Assembly (NCBI GenBank): GCA_038524795.1
Contig: JBCBIJ010000012.1
Span: forward strand, 39,747 to 103,746
Reading direction: 5' to 3'
From: CALBPI01 sp038524795
GTDB taxonomy: Bacteria; Pseudomonadota; Gammaproteobacteria; Steroidobacterales; Woeseiaceae
DNA length: 64,000 nucleotides
The translations under genes and the position numbers were made by a program. This document shows, piece by piece, positions 17,326 to 26,163 of the stretch. Numbering within the stretch: position 1 is the first letter of the stretch; every line of letters begins with the position of its first letter. The notes below the pieces were generated by a model that saw only the letters and a list, made by a program, of their open reading frames with translations, was not told where the DNA came from and did not search any database.

Positions 17326-18849
17326 TCAGCCCAAGTCGAAGTTGATGCCCTGGGCCAGCGGCAGATCGGTGCCGTAGTTGATCGTGTTGGTCTGGCGGCG
17401 CATGTAGGCCTGCCAGGAATCACTGCCGGCCTCGCGACCGCCACCGGTTTCCTTCTCACCACCAAATGCGCCACCGACTTCGGCGCCCGAGGTGCCGATG
17501 TTGACGTTGGCGATGCCACAGTCTGAACCGCTGGCGGCGAGGAACTGCTCGGCGCGCTGTAGGTTGTCCGTGAAGATGGCCGAGGACAAGCCCTGGCGCA
17601 CATCGTTCTGCATGTTGATGGCTTCGTCGAGCGTGTCGAAGCCGATAACGTAAAGCAGTGGTGCGAAGGTCTCGTTCTGAACAATGTCCCAGTGATTTTC
17701 GGCTGTAGCGATCGCGGGTGTGACGAAGTTGCCTGGTCGGTCGAGGCGGTCGCCACCCGTGAGTAGCTGACCGCCCGCATCGCGTGCGGCGGCGATGGCG
17801 TTTTCAAAACGCGCGACCGAAGACTCATCGATGAGCGGGCCCATGAGCGTTGCGTCGTCAAGCGGGTCACCAATGCGTACCTGCTTGTAAGCACCCACGA
17901 GCTTTTCAAGCAGCTCGTCGCGGCGGCTCGAGTGCACGAACACGCGACGCGTCGTCGTGCATCGTTGGCCGGCTGTACCGACGGCGCCGAATACAATGGC
18001 CGGAACCGCGAGGTCCATGTTGGCAAACTCGTCGACGATGAGCGCGTTGTTGCCGCCGAGCTCGAGCAGCGAGCGGCCCATGCGACGCGCGACCTGTGCG
18101 CCGACGTTGTTGCCGATCTCGCAGCTGCCCGTAAAGCTCATGAGGTCGATGCGGCGGTCGTCGACGAAGTGTGTCGCGAGCGTGTTATCCGCGTCGTTGA
18201 ACAGGTGCATGATCGGCGGCAGGTCCATATCGGCCAGCGCGTCGTTGCAGATCTTCTGCACGGCAACGCCACAGAGCGGCGTTTTGGGCGAGGGCTTCCA
18301 AATACAGACGTTGCCCGCGATCGCTGCGATGAATGCGTTCCAGGACCAGACGGCGACCGGGAAGTTGAACGCCGAGATGATGCCGACAAGCCCCAGCGGG
18401 TGCCACTGCTCGTACATGCGATGCTGCGGGCGTTCCGAGTGCATGGTCTTGCCGTACATCATGCGCGACTGGCCCACGGCAAAGTCGGCGATGTCGATCA
18501 TTTCCTGCACTTCACCGACGCCCTCGGCCTTGATCTTGCCGTTCTCGAGGCTCACGAGGCTGCCCAGTGCGTCGAGGTTGTCGCGCAACGCGTTACCCAT
18601 GCGGCGCACGGCTTCGCCACGCGCGGGTGCAGGCACCGTGCGCCAGATGGCGAAGGCTTCGCGCGCGGCGGAGACGATGCGCTCGTAGTCTTCGGCGCTC
18701 GAGACGCCCACGTGGGCAATCGTCTCGCCCGTGGTCGGGTTGATTGAAGCGATGCTGCCGGCGCCGGCGTCAGCCAACGGCGTGCCGCCGACCCAGCTGC
18801 CGGCGTTGTCGGCACCGAGGCCGAGCTGTTCGAGTACGGGATGGGTCAT
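17326..18849 (-). CDS. amaB: alpha-aminoadipic semialdehyde dehydrogenase (ALDH7/antiquitin)
   Basis: This 507-aa enzyme is an aldehyde dehydrogenase of the ALDH7 group. The catalytic Glu lies in LLELGGNNA and the nucleophile in GTAGQRCTTTRR. The C-terminus GGAFGGEKETGGGREAGSD and LPLAQGI matches human antiquitin closely. The enzyme oxidises alpha-aminoadipate semialdehyde (in equilibrium with piperideine-6-carboxylate) to alpha-aminoadipate in lysine breakdown. It lies 19 bp downstream of a saccharopine/lysine dehydrogenase gene on the same strand, which would make its substrate, so the pathway assignment is well supported by context. Confidence 0.93.
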   Translation of the reverse strand: MTHPVLEQLGLGADNAGSWVGGTPLADAGAGSIASINPTTGETIAHVGVSSAEDYERIVSAAREAFAIWRTVPAPARGEAVRRMGNALRDNLDALGSLVSLENGKIKAEGVGEVQEMIDIADFAVGQSRMMYGKTMHSERPQHRMYEQWHPLGLVGIISAFNFPVAVWSWNAFIAAIAGNVCIWKPSPKTPLCGVAVQKICNDALADMDLPPIMHLFNDADNTLATHFVDDRRIDLMSFTGSCEIGNNVGAQVARRMGRSLLELGGNNALIVDEFANMDLAVPAIVFGAVGTAGQRCTTTRRVFVHSSRRDELLEKLVGAYKQVRIGDPLDDATLMGPLIDESSVARFENAIAAARDAGGQLLTGGDRLDRPGNFVTPAIATAENHWDIVQNETFAPLLYVIGFDTLDEAINMQNDVRQGLSSAIFTDNLQRAEQFLAASGSDCGIANVNIGTSGAEVGGAFGGEKETGGGREAGSDSWQAYMRRQTNTINYGTDLPLAQGINFDLG

Positions 18850-18868
18850 GTTGGGTTCCTTCTTGGGC

Positions 18869-20014
18869 TTACTGGCCCGTGCTGGCCGTTGCGATGGCCA
18901 GCGATGAGACGTTGGCGTCGCCGCCGTCGGCGTACCAGCGTCCGAATCGATTGGTCAGGATGTCTTCAAGCGTGAACTGTTCCTGCGCGACAAAGCCCGC
19001 GAAGCGGCCTGGCGTTTCGAGCACTTTGTCGACCACGGCGCAGATGCCGCTTGCCGTCGTGATCTGGATGGCCGACCAGAGTCGACCGGCCACGCGTTGC
19101 GGGTAGACTTTGTTTACGTAGTTCTCTTCGCGCAGCACGCCACCCTGCACGCCGCGAACAGCGGCGTAGACGATCACCACGTCCTGCAGTGTCGCCGGGA
19201 CGGCGCGCTCGAGAATCAGCTTCAGAGTCTCGCGGTCATCCTTGAGTCCGAGGCCGTTCATGAGCAGACGCATCTGCTCACAGTGGCCCGGGTAGCGCAT
19301 GGTCTTGTAGTCCATGTTCTGCACGCGGCCGCGGTAGGTCTCAGCCAGCGAGCCGAGTCCGCCCGAAGTGTTGAACGCTTCGTAAAGCGTGCCGTCGATC
19401 TGAATCTCCTCGAGACCTTCGAGCGGGAGCACCTGCACGGGCTCGCCGTCGACGATGCTCGTGCAGAGATTGGCGTACTCGTTAATGACGCCATCTGTGG
19501 ACCAGGTCAGGGCGTACTTGAGCGCGTTGCTCGGGTGTTGGGGCAGGGCGCCGACACGCAGTTGCACGTCACGCACTTCATCAAAGTGACTGATGAGTTC
19601 GTTGGCAGCGATGCTGATGAATCCCGGCGCGAGACCGCACTGCGGCACAAAAGCCGTGTCGGCGCCTTGTGCGAAACCGCGCACAGCCTCCGTGACGGCC
19701 ACATCTTCGGTGAGGTCAAAATAATGCAGGCCGGCGTTGCGTGCGGCTTCGGCCACGGGCGGGTTGCAGAAGAAAGGCAGACTCGAGATCAACGTGCCTG
19801 GCGTGTACTCAGCGATGTGCGCTGCCAGTGCGGCAGAATCGGTGGCATCGAGCGCGAACGGCGTGACGTTGGCGAGGCCGTGTCCTGCGGCGACGGCGCG
19901 TGCGGCTTCTGCGTCCGCATCGGCAAGCTGGACCTCGTAATCACCGCTGTCTGCGAGGAGACCCGAAATCAGCGCGCCGATCTTGCCGGCACCGAGAATC
20001 AGTACCTTGTGCAT
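18869..20014 (-). CDS. saccharopine dehydrogenase or lysine 6-dehydrogenase
   Basis: This 381-aa protein starts with a Rossmann dinucleotide fold (VLILGAGKIGALISGLLAD) and has the saccharopine dehydrogenase family motifs SSLPFFCNPPVAEAA and FVPQCGLAPGFISIAANEL. Both the glutamate-forming saccharopine dehydrogenase and L-lysine 6-dehydrogenase belong here and are of this length. Either would yield aminoadipate semialdehyde for the ALDH7 enzyme downstream. No separate lysine-ketoglutarate reductase is visible, which leaves lysine 6-dehydrogenase open. GAGAAGG just upstream of the ATG is a good ribosome binding site. It is divergent from the DAHP synthase gene. Confidence 0.83.
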   Translation of the reverse strand: MHKVLILGAGKIGALISGLLADSGDYEVQLADADAEAARAVAAGHGLANVTPFALDATDSAALAAHIAEYTPGTLISSLPFFCNPPVAEAARNAGLHYFDLTEDVAVTEAVRGFAQGADTAFVPQCGLAPGFISIAANELISHFDEVRDVQLRVGALPQHPSNALKYALTWSTDGVINEYANLCTSIVDGEPVQVLPLEGLEEIQIDGTLYEAFNTSGGLGSLAETYRGRVQNMDYKTMRYPGHCEQMRLLMNGLGLKDDRETLKLILERAVPATLQDVVIVYAAVRGVQGGVLREENYVNKVYPQRVAGRLWSAIQITTASGICAVVDKVLETPGRFAGFVAQEQFTLEDILTNRFGRWYADGGDANVSSLAIATASTGQ

Positions 20015-20048
20015 ACCTTCTCATTCCCCATTTATTTTCAATGACTTG

Positions 20049-20067
20049 GGCGGCTCTTCCGGCCGCC
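20049..20067. repeat. GC-rich inverted repeat in the lysine-catabolic/aro intergenic region
   Basis: GGCGGC (20049-20054) and GCCGCC (20062-20067) enclose a 7-nt loop. It lies 35 bp upstream of the lysine-catabolic start codon and could be an operator or a leader hairpin. The rest of the 225-bp intergenic region shows no clear promoter hexamers. Confidence 0.3.
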
Positions 20068-20239
20068 GCTGCGCAACCGTCCCGGGGTGCACATTGCGTC
20101 GGGTGGCGCGGAGTGTGCCCAATCCGGCACGCCGTGACCACCCACCTACCGCTCGGCAGTTTCTCATGTAACCGTAGGTCATTGGCAGCCTTGCGTTTTC
20201 TTTTTGCAGCGCACAAAACCGCTGTGGCACCATCGCGCC

Positions 20240-21589
20240 ATGAGCAAGTCACCCGCCCAGAATCCCTGGCACCCCGCAAGCTGGGAAACGCGCGTTGCGC
20301 GCCAGATGCCCACGTACCCCGACCCCGATCACTTGGCCGATGCCGTGCGCCGCTTGTCGTCGCTGCCGCCGCTCGTGACCTCGTGGGAAGTCGACAAACT
20401 CAAAGAACGCATCGCGGCCGCACAGCGCGGTGAGGCGTTCGTCATCCAGGGCGGCGACTGTGCGGAGACCTTTGACGGTTGCACGTCTGACAACGTCGTA
20501 CAGAAACTGAAAGTGCTGCTGCAGATGAGCCTCGTTGTGCTGTACGGCATGAAGAAGCCCGTTGTGCGCATCGGGCGCTTCGCGGGGCAGTACGCGAAGC
20601 CGCGATCGGCTGACACCGAGACGCGTGACGGCGTGACACTGCCGAGCTTCCGCGGCGACCTCGTGAACCGCAAGCCGTTCACGGAAGCCGATCGCACGCC
20701 CGACCCTGAGCTTATTCTGCGCGGTTACGAGCGCGCGGCACTGACGCTCAACTTTATTCGTGGCCTCGTCGACGGCGGGTTCGCTGATCTGCACCATCCT
20801 GAGTATTGGGACCTCGACTGGGTCTCGCACTCACCGTTGGCGGATGACTACCGCCGGATCACGGATGCGATTTCGGGCTCGCTCGATTTCTTCGAGTCGA
20901 TCGCCGGACGTCCCATCCACCATTCGCGGCGCGCCGAGTTCTACACAGCGCACGAAGGTTTGCACCTCAAATATGAACAGGCGCAGACGCGACTGCGTCG
21001 TGAGCGCTGGTACGACCTGACGACGCATTTCCCGTGGATTGGTATGCGTACGGCGGCACTCGATGGCGCGCACGTGGAGTTTTTCCGCGGCGTTGCCAAC
21101 CCGATCGGCATCAAGATTGGGCAGGGTATGGACACGGAGTGGCTGCAGGAGCTGTTGGCCGTGCTCAACCCCGACAACGAGCCGGGCCGCATCACGCTCA
21201 TCCACCGCCTCGGTGCGGGCAACGTTGAGAATCACTTGCCTAAGCTCATCGACGCCGTGCGTGCCACTGGCAGCCACGTACTTTGGGTTTCGGACCCTAT
21301 GCACGGCAACACCGAGACGACCGAGGGCGGCTACAAGACACGTCGCTTCGAGAACATCGTTGGCGAGCTCGAGGCCTGCTTCAAGGTGCACAAGGAAATG
21401 GGTACCTATCTGGGTGGCGTGCACCTCGAGCTGACAGGGGCGAACGTCACTGAGTGCACAGGTGGCGCACGTGGTCTGACAGACGCCGATCTGGCCCGCG
21501 CCTACCACTCGCAGGTCGACCCGCGGCTCAATTACGAGCAGGCGCTGGAAATCGCGCTGCGGCTCGGCGGTCTGCGCGACGGCGCCTAA
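20240..21589 (+). CDS. class II (plant-type) 3-deoxy-7-phosphoheptulonate synthase
   Basis: This 449-aa enzyme condenses phosphoenolpyruvate and erythrose 4-phosphate to DAHP, the entry to the shikimate pathway. It is the class II form: motifs FVIQGGDCAETF, RIGRFAGQYAKPRS, WVSDPMHGNT and the C-terminal GGVHLELTGANVTECTGG are intact. I place the start at the ATG at 20240 (MSKSPAQNPWHP), because the 12 residues open upstream have no counterpart in the family. No clear Shine-Dalgarno is visible. It converges on rluE with a 4-bp overlap. Confidence 0.94.
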   Translation: MSKSPAQNPWHPASWETRVARQMPTYPDPDHLADAVRRLSSLPPLVTSWEVDKLKERIAAAQRGEAFVIQGGDCAETFDGCTSDNVVQKLKVLLQMSLVVLYGMKKPVVRIGRFAGQYAKPRSADTETRDGVTLPSFRGDLVNRKPFTEADRTPDPELILRGYERAALTLNFIRGLVDGGFADLHHPEYWDLDWVSHSPLADDYRRITDAISGSLDFFESIAGRPIHHSRRAEFYTAHEGLHLKYEQAQTRLRRERWYDLTTHFPWIGMRTAALDGAHVEFFRGVANPIGIKIGQGMDTEWLQELLAVLNPDNEPGRITLIHRLGAGNVENHLPKLIDAVRATGSHVLWVSDPMHGNTETTEGGYKTRRFENIVGELEACFKVHKEMGTYLGGVHLELTGANVTECTGGARGLTDADLARAYHSQVDPRLNYEQALEIALRLGGLRDGA

Positions 21590-22158
21590 CGCGTCTCGCG
21601 CAGGGCGCGCCGCGCGGCGCGCGTTTCAATCTCCCGGCTTGCGCCGGGCTCGAGGTCACCCAGCGACCAAGGCCCGACCTGGTGGCGGATCAGCCGGAGC
21701 GTTGGCAAGCCCACGGCCGCGGTCATGCGCCGAACCTGCCTGTTGCGGCCTTCATCGATGACGACTTCGATCCAGCTGTCGGGCACAGACTTCCGTTCGC
21801 GAATGGGCGGGACGCGCGGCCAGAGCGGCTCGGGTGCCGCAATCCGACGCGCAGTAATCGCACGGGCCGGGCCGTCCTTCAAATTAACACCCGCGGTCAG
21901 CGCCGCCAGCGCCTCGTCGAAGACTTCGCCCTCGACCTGCGCCCAGTAGTGCTTTCGAGTTTTGTGCTGTGGTGACGCGATATTGGCCTGCAGCTTGCCG
22001 TCATCGGTGAGCAGCAGGAGTCCCTCGCTGTCGTAATCGAGCCGCCCGGCGGGGTAGACCCCGGGCTGCGCAATGTAGTCGGCCAGCGTGGCCTTGTCGC
22101 CGTCCGTCGTGAACTGCGAGAGCACGCGGAAGGGCTTGTTGAGCAGGACCAGGGGCAT
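21586..22158 (-). CDS. rluE: 23S rRNA pseudouridine(2457) synthase
   Basis: This 190-aa protein belongs to the RsuA/RluE branch, which lacks or has a minimal S4 domain. The catalytic Asp is D41 in GRLDYDSEGLLLLT, preceded by LNKPFRVLSQF and followed by the RNRQVRRM motif. RluE modifies U2457 in domain V of 23S rRNA. The length is close to the E. coli enzyme. It is transcribed divergently from icd, with 138 bp between the two start codons. Confidence 0.92.
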   Translation of the reverse strand: MPLVLLNKPFRVLSQFTTDGDKATLADYIAQPGVYPAGRLDYDSEGLLLLTDDGKLQANIASPQHKTRKHYWAQVEGEVFDEALAALTAGVNLKDGPARAITARRIAAPEPLWPRVPPIRERKSVPDSWIEVVIDEGRNRQVRRMTAAVGLPTLRLIRHQVGPWSLGDLEPGASREIETRAARRALRETR

Positions 22159-22191
22159 GGGTTGAGGTCACCGTGGCGGGGCCCGTTACGG

Positions 22192-22197
22192 TACAAT
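22192..22197 (+). promoter_or_regulatory. candidate -10 element of icd
   Basis: TACAAT at 22192-22197 is a good -10 hexamer, although no convincing -35 lies 16-18 bp upstream. A start about 7 nt later would put the 5' end of the mRNA right at the base of the hairpin at 22207. Confidence 0.45.
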
Positions 22198-22206
22198 GCG
22201 GACTTT

Positions 22207-22255
22207 GGCCCGCGCTACTGCGGGCCGTTTCGCGTGGACCGGTGCGAGGCCGGTC
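22207..22255 (+). promoter_or_regulatory. two tandem hairpins in the icd 5' leader
   Basis: The first hairpin has GGCCCGC (22207-22213) and GCGGGCC (22220-22226) around a 6-nt loop. The second has GACCGG (22237-22242) and CCGGTC (22250-22255) around a 7-nt loop. Both lie between the presumed transcription start and the icd start codon at 22297, which has its own AGGGA ribosome binding site. They may stabilise the mRNA or be protein-binding sites; no riboswitch class is recognised. Confidence 0.45.
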
Positions 22256-22296
22256 AGACGGGCACAGACGCCCCGCAAACAACACCAGGGACAAGC

Positions 22297-23634
22297 ATGC
22301 AATACGAGAAGATTCAGGTGCCGGAGCACGGCGACCCGATCACACTGACGCGCGACGGTCGACTCGATGTGCCGGACCAGCCCATCGTGCCTTACGTCGA
22401 GGGCGACGGCATCGGCATCGACGTGACGCCCGTGATGCTCGACGTGGCCAATGCCGCTGTCGAGAAGGCCTACGGCGGCAAGCGCAAGATCGCGTGGATG
22501 GAAGTCTACGCGGGTGCGAAGGCCAGCCAGGTTTATGAAAGCGCCACCTTCCTGCCCGAGGAAACGCTCGACGCGTTGCAGCGCTACGTGGTGTCGATCA
22601 AGGGCCCGCTGGCCACGCCCATCGGTGGCGGCATCCGCTCGCTCAACGTCTCGATTCGCCAGACGCTCGACCTCTACGCCTGCGTGCGCCCCATCCGCTA
22701 CTTCCCGGGTGTCGAGACGCCCATGAAGGAATCGGAGCTCGTCAACATGGTCGTATTCCGCGAGAACACCGAAGACATTTACGCGGGCATCGAGTACCCG
22801 ACGGGTTCGCAGGAAGCGCAGAAGCTCATCAAGTTCCTGCAGGACGAACTGGGTGTGACGAAGATCCGCTTCCCGTCGAGCTCCGGCATCGGCATCAAGC
22901 CTGTCTCGCGTGAAGGTTCGGAGCGACTCATTCGCAAGGCCATCAATTATTGCGTCGACAACGACCTCTCTTCCGTGACGTTGGTCCATAAGGGCAACAT
23001 CATGAAATACACCGAGGGTGCGTTCTGTCAGTGGGGCTACCAGGTCGCGCAGGAAGACTTCGGTGCGCAGCCCAAGGACGGTGGTCCCTGGCTTGCGTTC
23101 CAGAACCCGCGCACGGGCAACGAGATCATCGTCAAGGACGTGATTGCGGATAACTTCCTTCAGCAAATTCTGCTGCGTCCCGAGCAGTACGACGTCATCG
23201 CCACGCTGAACTTGAACGGCGACTACATCTCTGATGCACTGGCAGCCCAGGTGGGCGGCATCGGTATCGCGCCGGGCGCGAACATCGGCGAGGGCATCGG
23301 CGTGTTTGAGGCCACGCACGGCACGGCGCCAGGCTTCGCGGGCAAGGACCGCGTCAACCCGGGCTCACTGATTCTGTCTGCCGAGATGATGCTGCGTTAT
23401 ATGGGCTGGACCGAGGCGGCGGACCTCATCGTCAAGGGCGTCGCGAACACGATTGCGGCCAAGGAGCTCACGTTTGACCTCGCGCTGCTGCGTGAGGCCA
23501 TCCGTGCACCCAAGCGCACCCAATCGACAGGCAAGGGCGACGTCGAGACCGAGCTCGAACAGCTCATTCCAGGTGCGACCCTGCTGGGCACAAAGGGTTT
23601 CGGCGAGGCCATCATCCGACACATGGATGACTGA
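22297..23634 (+). CDS. icd: isocitrate dehydrogenase, E. coli-like subfamily with unusual coenzyme residues
   Basis: This 445-aa enzyme decarboxylates isocitrate to 2-oxoglutarate in the TCA cycle. I start at the ATG at 22297 (MQYEKIQVPEHGDPI) after AGGGACAAGC. The substrate-binding Ser115 (E. coli Ser113, the phosphorylation site) lies in IRSLNVSIRQTLDLYA, and NLNGDYISDA is intact. The E. coli NADP contacts Lys344, Tyr345, Tyr391 and Arg395 correspond to Gly346, Phe347, Phe393 and Leu397 here, and about 28 extra residues follow residue 401. Coenzyme preference is therefore uncertain. Its stop is 7 bp before the glycosylase gene. Confidence 0.94.
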   Translation: MQYEKIQVPEHGDPITLTRDGRLDVPDQPIVPYVEGDGIGIDVTPVMLDVANAAVEKAYGGKRKIAWMEVYAGAKASQVYESATFLPEETLDALQRYVVSIKGPLATPIGGGIRSLNVSIRQTLDLYACVRPIRYFPGVETPMKESELVNMVVFRENTEDIYAGIEYPTGSQEAQKLIKFLQDELGVTKIRFPSSSGIGIKPVSREGSERLIRKAINYCVDNDLSSVTLVHKGNIMKYTEGAFCQWGYQVAQEDFGAQPKDGGPWLAFQNPRTGNEIIVKDVIADNFLQQILLRPEQYDVIATLNLNGDYISDALAAQVGGIGIAPGANIGEGIGVFEATHGTAPGFAGKDRVNPGSLILSAEMMLRYMGWTEAADLIVKGVANTIAAKELTFDLALLREAIRAPKRTQSTGKGDVETELEQLIPGATLLGTKGFGEAIIRHMDD

Positions 23635-23641
23635 CACGCGC

Positions 23642-24298
23642 ATGAGCGAAACCTACGACCGCAACTGCACCGATTGCCCGCGGCTTGCCGAGCTGCTGGC
23701 AGACGTGCGGGAGCGCTACCCCGAGTATCACGCGCGGCCCGTGCCGTCTTTCGGTAGCACGGCGCCGCGTTTGCTCATCGTTGGGCTGGCGCCTGGCATG
23801 CATGGGGCGAATGCGACGGGGCGGGCGTTCACGGGTGACTACGCGGGCGTGTTGCTGTACGAAACGCTTCATGCGGTCGGCATCGCAAGCCGGCAGCAGT
23901 CCGTCAGTGCCGATGACGGCCTTGAGCTCGCAGGAACGCGCATCACGAATGCCGTGAAGTGTCTGCCGCCGCAGAACAAGCCCGTCGCCGCTGAGGTCAA
24001 CACCTGCGCGAGCAAGTTCCTGGTCCACGAGTTGGCGGAGGTTGACCGCGACGGCGGTGTTCTTTTGGCACTCGGCGGCATCTCGCACAAAGCCATCATC
24101 CGCACGCTGGGCCTGCGCCAGGCCGATTACCACTTCGCGCACGGCGCCGAGCATCACCTGCCCGACGGTCGCGTGCTCGTCGACTCCTACCACTGCAGCC
24201 GTTACAACACGCAGACTCGCCGGCTCACGCCTGCGATGTTCCAGCGCGCCGTGGAGCGCGCGGCGCGGCTTGCGCAGGTCGGAAACTTCGCCGATTAG
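23642..24298 (+). CDS. uracil-DNA glycosylase, family 5 (UdgB-like)
   Basis: This 218-aa protein has motif A as GLAPGMHGANATGRAFTGD and four cysteines (C10, C13 and two in VKCLPPQNKP...NTC) that fit the 4Fe-4S cluster of family 4/5 glycosylases. The GxxG-A-N pattern without the usual Asp/Asn catalytic residue is the family 5 hallmark, and the C-terminal VDSYHCSRYNTQT motif fits as well. It removes uracil and other deaminated bases from DNA. An in-frame ATG at 23627, overlapping the icd stop, is a possible alternative start. The icd-udg-uvrC-pgsA genes are closely spaced and may be co-transcribed. Confidence 0.9.
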   Translation: MSETYDRNCTDCPRLAELLADVRERYPEYHARPVPSFGSTAPRLLIVGLAPGMHGANATGRAFTGDYAGVLLYETLHAVGIASRQQSVSADDGLELAGTRITNAVKCLPPQNKPVAAEVNTCASKFLVHELAEVDRDGGVLLALGGISHKAIIRTLGLRQADYHFAHGAEHHLPDGRVLVDSYHCSRYNTQTRRLTPAMFQRAVERAARLAQVGNFAD

Positions 24299-24303
24299 AC
24301 ACG

Positions 24304-26163
24304 ATGAGTGACGACGGGGGCGCGTTCGACCCGAAAGCCTTCGTGGCCGAGCTGTCGCATCGGCCGGGCGTCTACCGCATGCAAGACGCCGACGGCAAGA
24401 TTATCTACGTTGGCAAGGCACGCAATCTCAGAAAACGCGTGGCGACCTACTTCAGCGGCAAGGCCAAGGACGCGAAGACCATGGCCATGGTCGAGCGCGT
24501 GGCCGGCATCGAGGTCACGCTGACCAAAACCGAGTCCGAGGCGCTGCTGCTCGAGCACACGCTGATCAAGCGCCACCGTCCGCGCTTCAACATCCTGCTT
24601 CGCGACGACAAGTCTTATCCCTGGATTCGCGTAAGCACTGAGCACGCGTTCCCGCGGCTCTCGTTCTACCGCGGCAGTCGCAAAGGCAAGGCCGCGTACT
24701 ACGGTCCTTATCCGAGTGCGGGCGCCGTTAAGAACACGCTCAATGAACTGCAAAAGCTCTTCCGCGTTCGTCAATGTCGCGACAGCTTCTACGCCAACCG
24801 CTCACGACCCTGCCTGCAATACCAGATCAAGCGCTGCTCGGGTCCCTGCGTTGGACTGATCACGCCTGAGGACTACGCGCGCGACGTCGAGGACAGCGTG
24901 GCCTTCCTGCAGGGTCGCAACAGTGAAGTGATCGAGCGGCTCGTGCTGCGCATGGAGACTGCGGCCGAGAAGCTCGACTTCGAGCAGGCCGCACGGCTGC
25001 GCGACCAGGTGTCGCGATTGCGCCGCATAGAGACTGAGCAACGCGTGTCGACGCGCGGCGATGCGGATGCCGACATCATCGGGCTGCGCCGGAGCGAGGG
25101 CGTCACCTGTGTGGCTGTGCTCGTGGTGCGCGACGGGCGCGTGTTGGGTAGCCGCACCTATCTGCCTGCGAACGCCGCCGGCGTCGAAGATGCCGCGGTG
25201 ATCAGCGCCTTTTTGGGCCAGTACTACCTCGACGGCGAGCCGCCAAAGGAAGTGATCCTTCCCTCGGCCATCGAGGACGGCGACGTTCTTGCCGACGCGC
25301 TCGCTGAGCGCGCAGGCCACAAGGTCGCCATTAAGCACTCGGTGCGCGGTGACCGCGCCAGCTGGCTCGGCATGGCCGCCGACAACGCGACGCAGGGTGC
25401 GCGGCTCGAGTCGGCCAATCGCACGGGCATCGGCAAGCAGCTCGAAGCGCTCGCCGAGGCGTTCAATCTGACGGCGCCGCCGGGTCGCATCGAGTGTTTC
25501 GATATCAGCCACACAAGCGGCGAAGCCACCGTGGCGTCCTGCGTTGTCTTTGGCACCGACGGGCCACTCAAGAGCGACTATCGGCGCTTCAACATCAAGG
25601 AAGCGGGTGCGGGCGATGACTACGCGGCCATGCGCGAGGCGCTACAACGCCGCTACGCGCGGGTGCAGAAGGGCGAGGTCCCCATGCCGGATCTCGTGCT
25701 GATCGATGGCGGCAAAGGGCAGCTCTCGCAGGCCATCGAGGTGCTCGAAGAGCTCGATCTCAATGAGATTCGACTCATTGGTGTAGCCAAGGGTCGCTCG
25801 CGCAAACCGGGTGCCGAACAGCTGTTCCAACCGGGTGCGACGCGGCCGACGACGCTCGCGCCCGACGCGCCCGCGCTGTTGTTGATCCAGCGTATCCGCG
25901 ATGAGGCGCACCGCTTCGCCATCACGGGCCACCGCAATCGACGCGCAAAGGCGAGGAAGACCTCGGGGCTCGAGGGGATTCCCGGCCTGGGACCCGTGCG
26001 GCGACGGCAATTGCTGACACGCTTTGGTGGCCTGCAGGGGCTGCGGCGTGCGAGCATTGACGACATGGTCAAGGTGAAAGGGATCAGCCGCGATCTCGCA
26101 GAACGCGTCTACCTTGAATTCCATCGCAGTATTGATCCTGACAGCGCCGGGGGGGCGTCGTGA
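24304..26163 (+). CDS. uvrC: excinuclease ABC subunit C
   Basis: UvrC (619 aa) makes the dual incisions of nucleotide excision repair with UvrB. An N-terminal GIY-YIG nuclease domain (RPGVYRMQDADGKIIYVGKA, residues about 14-95) is followed by the UVR motif (KLDFEQAARLRDQVSRL), the UvrC RNase H-like nuclease domain (CFDISHTSGEATVASCVVF; VLIDGGKGQL) and two helix-hairpin-helix motifs near the end (GIPGLGPVRRRQLL). The length is normal. It starts 5 bp after the glycosylase stop, and its stop overlaps the pgsA GTG start. Confidence 0.97.
   Translation: MSDDGGAFDPKAFVAELSHRPGVYRMQDADGKIIYVGKARNLRKRVATYFSGKAKDAKTMAMVERVAGIEVTLTKTESEALLLEHTLIKRHRPRFNILLRDDKSYPWIRVSTEHAFPRLSFYRGSRKGKAAYYGPYPSAGAVKNTLNELQKLFRVRQCRDSFYANRSRPCLQYQIKRCSGPCVGLITPEDYARDVEDSVAFLQGRNSEVIERLVLRMETAAEKLDFEQAARLRDQVSRLRRIETEQRVSTRGDADADIIGLRRSEGVTCVAVLVVRDGRVLGSRTYLPANAAGVEDAAVISAFLGQYYLDGEPPKEVILPSAIEDGDVLADALAERAGHKVAIKHSVRGDRASWLGMAADNATQGARLESANRTGIGKQLEALAEAFNLTAPPGRIECFDISHTSGEATVASCVVFGTDGPLKSDYRRFNIKEAGAGDDYAAMREALQRRYARVQKGEVPMPDLVLIDGGKGQLSQAIEVLEELDLNEIRLIGVAKGRSRKPGAEQLFQPGATRPTTLAPDAPALLLIQRIRDEAHRFAITGHRNRRAKARKTSGLEGIPGLGPVRRRQLLTRFGGLQGLRRASIDDMVKVKGISRDLAERVYLEFHRSIDPDSAGGAS

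Noticed and set aside
20015..20239. Lysine riboswitch ahead of the lysine-catabolic genes
   Set aside because: The region is too short and lacks the multi-stem conserved core; only one small hairpin is seen.
22186..23319. 377-codon minus-strand frame opposite icd
   Set aside because: It is antisense to the whole isocitrate dehydrogenase gene, with arginine-rich, domain-free translation.
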